Source: Cochliopodium minus (Eukaryota > Discosea > Himatismenida > Cochliopodiidae). From it: DNA of 51,381 nucleotides. The stretch lies in assembly GCA_024220525.1 (NCBI GenBank), contig JAMYWO010000168.1, positions 40,151 to 91,531 on the forward strand, written 5' to 3'. This document shows positions 42,795-51,381 of this stretch, in pieces; position 1 is the stretch's first letter, and every line of letters starts with the position of its first letter. Below the pieces are notes generated by a model that searched no databases, had not been told where the DNA came from, and was given only the letters and a program-made list of their open reading frames with translations. A program made the position numbers and the translations under genes.

Positions 42795-45700
42795 ATGCTG
42801 ACAAAACCATTGTTGGACACTCAAAAAAAAGAAACAGTGAATATACAATTCTTTCCATCCAAAAAGAATAGAATAAGCTTCAAGGATACCATATTGTTGA
42901 CCAGTTGGGAGAAATGGAAGAAATATAGGGTTGTTCCTTGGAAAGTAAAATCAAAACAAACATTTTCAAAATATACATCAAGAAAATGAATCATATAATC
43001 TTTAATTTCATCTTTATAGTTTTTGGCAGATTTGATTCTCACCATATCTGTAATTACACAATGTATCATATTTGTAGAACAAGTAAAGAATGAAAATTTT
43101 TTTTTTTAATCCTTAATATATGCATACATGTTTATATCTTTAACTCAATAATATACATATATTTGCAGAATACCGATTATTTCTATCAATCTCGCACATC
43201 ATTGAATAACGTTTTCCCTGGCAGCAATTATAATGTATTATTTTTTGCTAAAGATGTTCCATTGAGCTTGAAATCGAATGTAGGTGAGTGTGATTTTTTT
43301 ATTTTTAACACAATTCAATGAAAATTCATCAAAAATTTAATTTGATTTCTTATATGTGATATTTTTTATAAAAATTGCAAAAATCTTGAATTATTCGAAA
43401 TTTCTTAGCATCAAATTTTTGAGTTCTGTTTATATCAGATCATTTCAAGTATAATGCTTAAAATCATGGTGATTACTGTATAATTGAAATCACTTTATCT
43501 TTAAAATGCATTCAAATGATTTTAGTGTGGGTACTCATTATGCCCGAGAATAACATATCTTAATTAGAAAGATAAATATTTTATTTTTTGTTTTAATTTC
43601 AATGCGATTCTTGGTTTTTACTGTTTGCCCTCGATAAAGTTCATAAAAAAAATTTCATATAAACCAATATTAAAATTTTTATATATTAAATTATCGGGAG
43701 ATCTAAAATTATGATAGGTTATATTATTTAAAGGAGAATTTTTTGTAATTTTCATTCATAAATTGTATTAGATGCTCCGTCCATTCCAATAACATACCAG
43801 ATGTTTTAAATATCAAATAATATTTTAGTCTTTGCTTATATCATTACTCAAAATCATTGAATGAGACTAATGTTTATATTTTAAATTCTAAAATATAATT
43901 TATATTTTGAATTATATAAATTATTATATTTCTCAATCAAAAATAAATATTAAAATAAAAATAACATTAATTACACCAATACTGATTTTGATTAAAAAAA
44001 AATTTAAAGAAAGTTATTATACGATATCAAACGTCTCCATATCGAGGTATGGGCACACTTATATGAACAGCACAGAGATAATGCCCATAAAACTCACAGT
44101 GATTCGATACAACACACCAGATGGGTTTTGGGACTCCACAACAAAGATGTATGCGGATTACACGGATGCTTCTGTTTTGACTGAGTTTTATTTATTGAGT
44201 AGGGACAACCCCTTGGGTCCTTTCACTAACATGACTGATGTGATGGTTCAACAGTACGTTCATAGTATGTTGAGTATGGAATTGGATTTTTCCTTGGAGA
44301 GTATGCAGATTGATTTTCTTGCTTCTATTCCAAACAAGTAAAAAAAAAACATTTTTCATTATTTTGTTTTATAATTTTAACAGTTTATTTTTGATGATTT
44401 TTTTTCTAATTCCAATTTTTTATAAATGTTTTCCAATTTTTTAAAAATGTTTTATAATTTTTTATTTCATATTTTTTAATATTGAATCATTTTTTGTTAA
44501 AAAATTTTTGTTTTTTAATTTTATTTGTTATTTTTTATTTTTATTTTCATTTCTTATTTATTTTTTTTCTTCATTTTATTGTAGATGGGATTTAAACTTG
44601 AAATTCACAATGGAAATGGGAACAGGACAAGCCAAATCCAAACTTTCGGTCAAAAGGAACATCCTGACGAGCCCCGTGGAGAAATGGTACGTCTTAATCG
44701 ACACCATCGTTCTCGCCCTCTCCGTCTTTGCCCTCTATCTTCATTTGAGATCTTGGATTCGTCTCGCGTTCTATCACAAAGAGCTCAAGAACAAATGGAA
44801 GAAAATCCCAAAATCTGTCAAAGAAGAGTACACCCATTCTGAGTATGATTGGGATGATCTAAGTTACAAAGTATTATAAAAATTTTTTTTTGTTTTTGAT
44901 ATAATTTTTTTATTTTTTTTTTTGAATTGTTTTAATATTTTTGTTTAACATTTTTTTGAAATTTGATTTTCATTTATTTATTAAAAAAATTCTAATTTAT
45001 ATTTAAATTATTTTTTGATTCTTTATTTAATATTTTTTTCAATTTATTTTTTAAATTAACTTTGATGTTTTTGTTTAATCATTTATTATATTTTTTGTTT
45101 TTTTTTTTGAAATCATTATTTAAATTTGATTTTAATAAAATATTTGATTATTTTTTTGGTTTTTCAATTTTAATTTTATTTTAATAATTTATTTGATTAA
45201 AAATGTCATTTTTTTTTTTTTTAAATAAAATTTTCTATTCGTACTCTTTTCAATTTTTAATTTTAAAGGTGAGAGCTTCTGTGATTGGAAGAATGTGGCC
45301 AATTTGGGCAATCTTCGGCTCTCTTTTCATAATCATTTCCTGCGCTTTGGATCTCGTTATCCACTTGGAGAGGTTGCCAATAGGAGACGCTAAGGATGTA
45401 TTTTTGGGAATTGGATCTTTTATTGTCTGTTGTAATTTGTAAAAAAAAATTTTATTTTATTTCGATTTTTTTTTTTTTTTTAAATTTATTGATTTTTTAT
45501 TGATATTATTTTTTCTGTATTTTTATTTTTTATTGTATTTTGATTTATTTTTCGTTTCATTTTTATTTTTTAAATTTATTTTGTTTTTTAATTTTTATTT
45601 ATTTATTTTTGATTTTTTTTTTTATTTGTTTTTTTTTATTTTTTTTTTACATTTTATTTCTGTTTATTAATTTTTTAATAATTTTTCAATATCTTGAAAT

Positions 45701-47792
45701 CAATTTTTAATACTGTGTTAGATTTTCAAATGTTTTTTTTTTTATTTTTTTTTCATTTTTATGTATTTTTTATTTTTGATTCAATTTATTTTGATTTATT
45801 TTATTTTTACCAATTTTTTATTTTTTATTTTTTTTTATTTTTTTTTAGAATGCGTTATTTGGAGTATAACAGACAGTTTTACTTTTTGATTTTGGTACTC
45901 AAAAACTGCTCCAAGAGAGTTTTCATCTTTCTCATCTCCACCTCTCCCATTTTCATTGGCTACGCTTTCTTTGGCACTGTTGCTTTTTCAAGTGAGAATT
46001 TTTTTATTCTAAATTAAATAAAAAATAAAAAATAAAAAATAAATAAAAAATAAAAAATAAAAAATAAAAAATAAAAAATATAATAAATATTTAAAATGTT
46101 TAATAAAATATAAATAAATTACAATTTTAAAGTAAAAACAAATTAAATGAAATATTAATAATAAATAATAAAAAATTAATGGAAAATAAAATAAATTAAA
46201 TTAAATTAAATGAAAAAATTAAAAAGTAAAAAGTAAAAATTAACGAATAATAAAATAAATTATTGGAAAATTAAATTCAAATCAAAACATAAAAAATAAA
46301 AATTGAATCAAATGAAAAAAAAATTAACAATTTCTTTAAAATGAAAATTAATTAAATTAAAAATTTTAAAAATTAAAAAATTAAAAATTAAAAATTAAAA
46401 ATTAAAAAATTAAAAAATTAAAATTTAAAATTAGAATACACACCCAGATTCGAAAACTTTCTTGCAACAACCACGACTTTGTTTGCCTTGATTAATGGTG
46501 ACGAGATCAGGGCAACCTTCATCGAGCTCTACGAAAACTATCCCAACAACATCGTCAGCGCCATTTATGTTTATACTTTCACTCTTTTATTTATTGCTGC
46601 CATTTTGAACATTTTCATTTTTATCATTGAAGACAGTAACAAATATTTTTTTTTTATTTTTTGATTTTTATTTTTGAACATTTTTATTTTTAATTTTTAA
46701 TTTATGTTTGATGAAAAATTTTTTTTTTTTTTGTTGATTTATTTAACTTTTTATTTTTTTTTTAAATTTTATTTATTTTTTTCATTTTTCTTTTTTTCAT
46801 TTTTCTTTTTTTCTATATATTTTAACATTTTTTTCATTTTATTAATAATCTGAATTTTAGATTTGATTAAAAATATTTTTTATATTTTTGATTTTATTAA
46901 TATTTCATGTTTTTAAAAATTTTTTTTTTTTAATAATCATTTTTTTTTAATTTTATTATTAAAAGTTTGATTAAAAATATTTTTTATATTTTTGATTTTA
47001 TTATTATTTCATGTTTTTAAAAAATTATGTATTATTTTTAAATTTATTTGTATTCATATTATAATATTTCATGATTTTTGAAATTTATTTTTCAATTAGG
47101 TTACCATTTTTCCAAGCATGTTGACAAATCTAAGGAGCACTCCGTGAAAAAACTCACCATAGAAAATATTTTGGACATTATTGAACTTGAAGGTACCAAT
47201 AACTTTTTTTATTTTTTTCAATTTAATTTTTATTTTTTCAAAGTTTTTATTTATTTTTATTTTTAAAAAATTTTTTAATTTATTTTTTTAATTCATTTTT
47301 TATTTTATTTTTTTAAAATCATTTTTTTTTTAAGATAAGGGATACATTGATGTCGAAAACAATTTGTCTTCCATAAAGAAAAAGAAGCTCGTTTCTGAGC
47401 CCGTATTAAACATTGACTCTGACTCTGACAATGATGAGTCTGAATCAGAAGAGATTCCATCTGGTAAAAAAATATTATGTTAATATATTTTTTTTATTTT
47501 TTTTTATTTTTTTTTTTTGATTATTTTTACAAATTTTTTAATTATCTTTTTTTTTTGATTTTTACAAAATTTTTTAATTTTTGTTTTGATTTTTAATTTT
47601 TTTTTTAAAGGCATGAAAAACATTTTGAACGACTGGATGCAAAAACTCGAAACAAAGTTGGAAGAGCAATCGAAGATCACAAGGAGAAAATATCTCGAGA
47701 AACTCAACCAATCCGTTTCCAAATTTGTAAAGTCTCAGAAATCAAAGCCCAAAGTGCAAAAGTTGAATATTTTGGAAAAAGATGATATTTAA
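42795..47792 (+). CDS. Mucolipin (TRPML) cation channel
   Basis: Endolysosomal TRP-type cation channel. Eleven exons join in frame to 619 residues: 42795..42944, 43020..43082, 43169..43283, 44010..44337, 44585..44870, 45269..45438, 45849..45991, 46435..46635, 47100..47192, 47335..47463, 47611..47792. The N-terminus ends with KKYRVVPWK then FLADLILTISVITQCIIFVE (TM1; human RVIPWKxxLQxLKI). The long first luminal loop has N-glycosylation sites (NVSIS, NMTD). TM2 lies in WYVLIDTIVLALSVFALYLH; later TM segments include PIWAIFGSLFIIISC. The pore region reads TTTTLFALINGDEIRATF, matching mucolipin LFSLINGDDMFATF, and TM6 follows (YTFTLLFIAAILNIFIFIIED). The cytosolic tail is longer than in animals, with an acidic Ser-Asp stretch and a Lys-rich coiled end. 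Intron 3 (726 bases) could hide another exon. Confidence 0.92.
45992..46434. repeat. A-rich microsatellite intron in the mucolipin gene
   Basis: Intron of 443 bases built mainly of AAAAAAT and AATTAAA units, A-rich in the sense direction, whereas the two introns before and the three after it are T-rich in sense. Confidence 0.85.
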
Positions 47793-47868
47793 AAAAAAAA
47801 AAGAATATTTGTTAAAAAAAAAAATAAAAGTAATTTTAGAAATTTTATTTATTTCTTTAAAATTATTT

Positions 47869-49332
47869 TTAATTTTGTTCTTTTTTGGTTATTTGGTTTT
47901 TGAGAATTTGATTTTCTTCCAATAATCTTTTCAACAACCCCTCCTTTTCTTCAATGGTTTTGTCCTTCACACTCAATAAGGTGTCCTTTTCGTTGACAAT
48001 TATATTCTTTTCAATAACCAATCTGTCCCTTTCTCCCTTTAATTGAAAAATGGTTTTTTCATTTTCAGAAATGATGGTGTTTTTTTGGTCAATCAAGTTT
48101 GTATAACTAGAGACAATTTGTCTGTTTTCAGATTGAAGTTTCTCAAATCTGTCAAATTTTACAGTGTCTTTAAAGTAGGAAATTGAACTGTCGTTTTCAT
48201 TTTTTCTTTTTCTATAATTTTTATTTTGAGGAAACAAAGAAGAAGCAACGAAATAGTTGATGATGATGAAAAAGAGGTATTTCGGGATTTTCCAGTTAAG
48301 TTTTTGGCCCAACTTCACTTTGACAGAAATCATAAGATAAAGAATGGATTTTTTGATTTTAATGGAGAAATATTTGTGGTCATTTTCGTTCCAAAGGTTT
48401 TTGTTTTTCAAGTTTTTGATTAAAGTTTTAATTTCACAATTTTGGTTCGGAACAATACTTGCGTCCAATATTTGTTTTTCCAAGAAACTAAAGACGTTTT
48501 CTTTCTTTTTGTTTTTAAAGTTTAGATCGAGGCCAAAACAAAGAGAGATAAACAAAACACTTTTTAGATTTTCAAAGTTTTTGTTTTCGTAGAAAATTTC
48601 AGAAATGTAAAATTTGAGAGGAGATTCTTGTTTGAATCCATTATTGACATTGCTCTTTTTCTCAATCAAATATATAATGGAATCTACATTGGCAGATTTA
48701 TTTTTACAAAGATTATGAAGAGGAGTAAGACGAGAGCTATTTTCATAGGTAACATTAAGTTCAATCTGATCAACAAGATAATCCAAGTTTTCCACTTGTA
48801 CATTTTTGTTGTGAAGACAATATAAATGAAGGAGACTGTTTTTGTTCTCATCAACAAATTTCACGTTACAACCTACGTCCTCTATCAAGTATTTCACGAT
48901 CTCAAAGTTTTTGTTTTTCGACAACGCATTTGACAAAGGGGTTCCACCGAATTTGGTAGCATAAGGATCGCAATGCAAAGTTTCGATGAAATATTTCAAT
49001 GTCTCCAAGTTTTCACAGTAACGGTAAATAATTCCGAAATTCTCCGGTACTTCCCTCTTTATTTTTTCGATTTTTTCAATCAAATATTGAATTATTTTCA
49101 AGTTTTTATTAAAATAATATGCAAAGTGGTATGGATTGTAGCTGTATCTGTTTATTGCGTACAAATCACAAATTTTTACTTCTTCTATTAGGTACTTTAT
49201 CACTTCAATGTTTTGGTTGAATGCCATGCAGTAGTGGAATGGAGTGTCTTTCCTCCCGTTTGGTTTCATTGGATTGTAATTTTTGTTTACTATAAGATCT
49301 TTCATTGCTTCCACATCTTTTATTGTTGTCAT
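47869..49332 (-). CDS. Ankyrin-repeat protein with coiled-coil C-terminus
   Basis: Single exon, 487 residues from ATG 49332; the frame is open further upstream (IHKTDYEFNEEDFE) without an ATG, so a spliced upstream exon is possible. Residues 1-300 are degenerate ankyrin repeats: DTPFHYCMAFNQNIEVIKYL, NPYHFAYYFNKNLKIIQYLI, GTPLSNALSKNKNFEIVKYL, NSLLHLYCLHNKNVQVENLD, RLTPLHNLCKNKSANVDSII. Residues about 315-375 are a non-ankyrin helical segment containing IKIKKSILYLMISVKV and KIPKYLFFIIINYF, similar to the end of the RCC1 protein. After a basic patch (NYRKRKNEN) the last 100 residues form a coiled coil rich in Glu, Lys and Asn. Likely a protein-binding scaffold; partner unknown. Confidence 0.85.
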   Translation of the reverse strand: MTTIKDVEAMKDLIVNKNYNPMKPNGRKDTPFHYCMAFNQNIEVIKYLIEEVKICDLYAINRYSYNPYHFAYYFNKNLKIIQYLIEKIEKIKREVPENFGIIYRYCENLETLKYFIETLHCDPYATKFGGTPLSNALSKNKNFEIVKYLIEDVGCNVKFVDENKNSLLHLYCLHNKNVQVENLDYLVDQIELNVTYENSSRLTPLHNLCKNKSANVDSIIYLIEKKSNVNNGFKQESPLKFYISEIFYENKNFENLKSVLFISLCFGLDLNFKNKKKENVFSFLEKQILDASIVPNQNCEIKTLIKNLKNKNLWNENDHKYFSIKIKKSILYLMISVKVKLGQKLNWKIPKYLFFIIINYFVASSLFPQNKNYRKRKNENDSSISYFKDTVKFDRFEKLQSENRQIVSSYTNLIDQKNTIISENEKTIFQLKGERDRLVIEKNIIVNEKDTLLSVKDKTIEEKEGLLKRLLEENQILKNQITKKEQN

Positions 49333-49697
49333 TTCAAAATCTTCTTCATTGAATTCATAATCTGTTTTATGTATTACTTTTTTTAAAAATGAATTAAATT
49401 TAGAAAGGATGGGAAAATATATATAAAATTTGTATTGGAGAACAATCCTTAGATTGTGGGATGAATTTTAATGATATGATTTGAATTAAAGAATATTTAA
49501 AAATAATAATATTTTATGTTTTAATTTATATCCCATTTTTTTTTTTATTATTTCAACTTCCATTTATAAATTTTTAAAAGGGTTATTTATAAATTTATAA
49601 ATTTTTACAAATGAGAATTACAAAAAAAAAGTTCAATCTTAAATCTTTTTTATTTTTATTTTTATTTTATTTTAATAATATTAATTTTATTTTTTTT
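49333..49697. other. Intergenic, ankyrin upstream / dipeptidase 3' flank
   Basis: 365 A+T-rich bases. The part next to 49332 is open in the ankyrin frame and could hold an upstream exon. Nothing else seen. Confidence 0.45.
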
Positions 49698-51263
49698 TTA
49701 TTTGAGATGAGTCAACAAAAATCTCTTAACATTTCCACCCATAATCTTTTCAATATCATCGTGGGAGAATTTTTTAGAAGCCAACAAAGCATTGGTCAAG
49801 TGGATGATGGTGGAAGAATCGATGGAAACAGTGACACTTCCGTCCCAATCAGAACCCAAAGCGATGTATTCCACTCCAACCAAGTTTTTGAGATGGATCA
49901 TTGTACTTACTAAATAAAAAATAAAATGTGAAGAAATAAATAATAATGAAAAATAAAATAATTAAAATAAAAATAAAATAAAAAAAAAAAATAATTAAAA
50001 TAAAAATAAAAATAATTAAAATAAAAATAAAAAATAAAAAAATGTAAAAAAAAATAAAAATAAAATGAAAAAATAAAATAAAAAATATAAATAAAAATAA
50101 ATATAAAAATAAAAAATTTATTAAAAGGTACTGTAGAAGATGGTTGAAAAAAAAAATAAATAATAAATAATAATGAAAAATAATTTAAAAAAATATACCA
50201 AAATGGTTGAAAAAAAAAATAAAAAAACCAACTTCAAAAATAAAAAATAAAAAATCGAAAAAAAATAAAAAACTTTAATAAAATAATAACAAATAAGAAT
50301 AAAATCAACGTAAAAAAAAAAAATGAAAAATAAAAAATGTTTTAAAAAATGTTGAAAAAATTTTTTTTACCAATTCCTTCGACCATATTTCCATCACAAA
50401 ATACTGTTTCGAAAAAAGCAACACCAATGAGACCACCACTCTTCGCAATGTTCTTCAAAGTACGATCGTTCAAATTTCTATGAAAAAAAAAATATTGAAA
50501 AAAATGATAATAAAAAAATAAAATTGAAAAAAAATAAATAATAAATAATAAATGAAAAAAACAATCAATCGAAAAAAAAAATTGAAAAAAAATTTTTTTT
50601 TTGGTATTAATTTATTTTTTTCATTTATTATTTAATAAAAATTAATGTTATTTATTTTTTTTTCTCACCTTGAGATGTCACATACTGCGGTAACACCAGT
50701 GTGGGAAGATACAATAGGTACTTTGTTCTTGGTCATCTCAAAGATTTCATCAATAGTTTTTTGAGAGTTGTGGGCGATATCGATGATAATTCCTAATAAA
50801 AAAGTTGGTTTTAATAAAAAAAAATTAAAATTTAAAAAAACGTAAAAAATTATAAAAATTAAAACAAAAACAAAAAATAATGAATAAATAAAAAAAAAAA
50901 TTAAATAATTAAAAAAAATAATATAAAAACCAAATAAAAAAAATTCAAAAATTAAAAAGCATACAAAAAAAAATTGAATAAAAAAAAAATTGGTTAATAA
51001 AATTTATGAAAAATAAAATGAAAAAAGAAAATAAAAAAATAATTTTTAAAAACAATAAAAATAAAAATAAATGACTTTATAAAAACAATCAAAAAATAAA
51101 AAACAAAAAACAAAAATGAAAAATAAAAAAAAAATAAAAATAAATATCAAAAAATAATGAACAAAATAATTTTTTTTGTTACCCAGTTCAGTCATTCTTT
51201 TGATCATTTTTCTTCCCAAATCAGTCAACCCTCCCTTTACTACTCCATGAGCACTACCAGAAA
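49698..51263 (-). CDS. M19 (renal/membrane) dipeptidase, 3' part; 5' end beyond the right window end
   Basis: Four exons join in frame: 51183..51263, 50669..50792, 50371..50477, 49698..49909 (about 174 residues, TAA at 49698). Sequence: SGSAHGVVKGGLTDLGRKM, then IIIDIAHNSQ (family D-x-x-H zinc ligand), PIVSSHTGVTAVCD (second His ligand), NLNDRTLKNIAKSGGLIGVA, and the C-terminal IALGSDWDGSV (conserved DFDG-type loop) and DIEKIMGGNVKRFL. This is the C-terminal half of a bacterial-type M19 enzyme. The exon before 51263 is missing; the first exon needs one leading base from it. Positions 51264-51381 are intronic AAAAAT repeat. See the finding on the two dipeptidase halves. Confidence 0.9.
49915..50125. 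repeat. A-rich microsatellite intron, dipeptidase 3' fragment
   Basis: AAAAT, AATAAAA and AAAAATAA units within intron 49910..50370. Confidence 0.85.
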
Positions 51264-51279
51264 CTAAAATAAAAAATAA

Positions 51280-51381
51280 AAAAAAAATTTATTTAATTAA
51301 CAAAAATAAAAATAAAAATAAAAATAAAAATAAAAATAAAAATAAAAATAAAAATAAAAATAAAAATAAAATAATAAAAAT
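51280..51381. repeat. AAAAAT microsatellite at the right window end
   Basis: About ten near-perfect AAAAAT units, then AAAATAATAAAAAT. The left end starts with the same hexamer and later contains AAAATAATAAAAAAT. Confidence 0.95.

Noticed and set aside
1-51381. Transposons, virus-like elements, CRISPR arrays
   Set aside because: No integrase, reverse transcriptase, transposase or capsid-like sequence, no terminal repeats beyond A+T microsatellites, and no spaced repeat arrays were seen.

Overview
This window is nuclear DNA from a very AT-rich, intron-rich unicellular eukaryote. Coding exons are interrupted by short, almost pure A+T introns (mostly GTAAA donors, AG acceptors). The standard code works: of 24 genes whose 3' end is present, 17 stop at TAA, 7 at TGA and none at TAG. 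The gene content (RCC1, RasGEF, F-BAR, mucolipin, SLC19, Asn-rich tracts) suggests a free-living amoeboid or flagellated protist such as an amoebozoan, heterolobosean or anaeramoeba. I cannot fix the lineage from sequence alone. No transposon, virus-like element or CRISPR array was recognised.

Layout, left to right. (1) 1-11.3 kb, all minus strand: the 5' part of an M19 dipeptidase, a PB1/zinc-ribbon protein, an F-BAR protein with a C-terminal J domain, and a CHO2-type phosphatidylethanolamine methyltransferase. (2) 11.9-14.0 kb: SNU23/ZMAT2 splicing factor (+), ribosomal protein uL13 (-), and a candidate box C/D snoRNA upstream of uL13. (3) 14.3-20 kb: a 22-exon UBA-UIM-RCC1-RasGEF protein (-). 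(4) 20.3-28.4 kb: a small unknown gene, a secreted Cys-rich protein (+), an SLC19 transporter (-), a DUF3291 protein (+) and CstF64 (+). (5) 28.5-34 kb: an Asn-rich protein with an HSF-like domain (-), a three-module beta-rich protein (+), and an O-methyltransferase (-) and an armadillo-like protein (+), both truncated at an assembly gap marked by one N. (6) 34-42 kb, minus strand: an RCC1 protein, a TPR protein, a TMEM256/DUF423 protein, a CaaX protein and a small secreted barrel-like protein. (7) 42.3-47.8 kb, plus strand: a small charged protein and a mucolipin (TRPML) channel. (8) 47.9-51.4 kb, minus strand: an ankyrin/coiled-coil protein and the 3' part of an M19 dipeptidase.

Most multi-exon models were rebuilt exon by exon and stay in frame from start to stop, which is the main support for the unusual domain combinations. 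The most interesting points are: the dipeptidase halves at the two window ends, which are complementary and in the right order for one gene on a circle or tandem unit; the F-BAR plus J-domain fusion; the ubiquitin-binding RCC1-RasGEF fusion; three GC-AG introns with nearly the same donor; a C/D snoRNA candidate with a perfect 10-bp terminal stem; and a C-terminal KIPKY motif shared by the RCC1 and ankyrin proteins.

No obvious operon-like pathway links the genes. Several concern membranes and endo-lysosomal traffic (F-BAR-J, RasGEF, mucolipin, CHO2), and three concern RNA processing (SNU23, CstF64, snoRNA).
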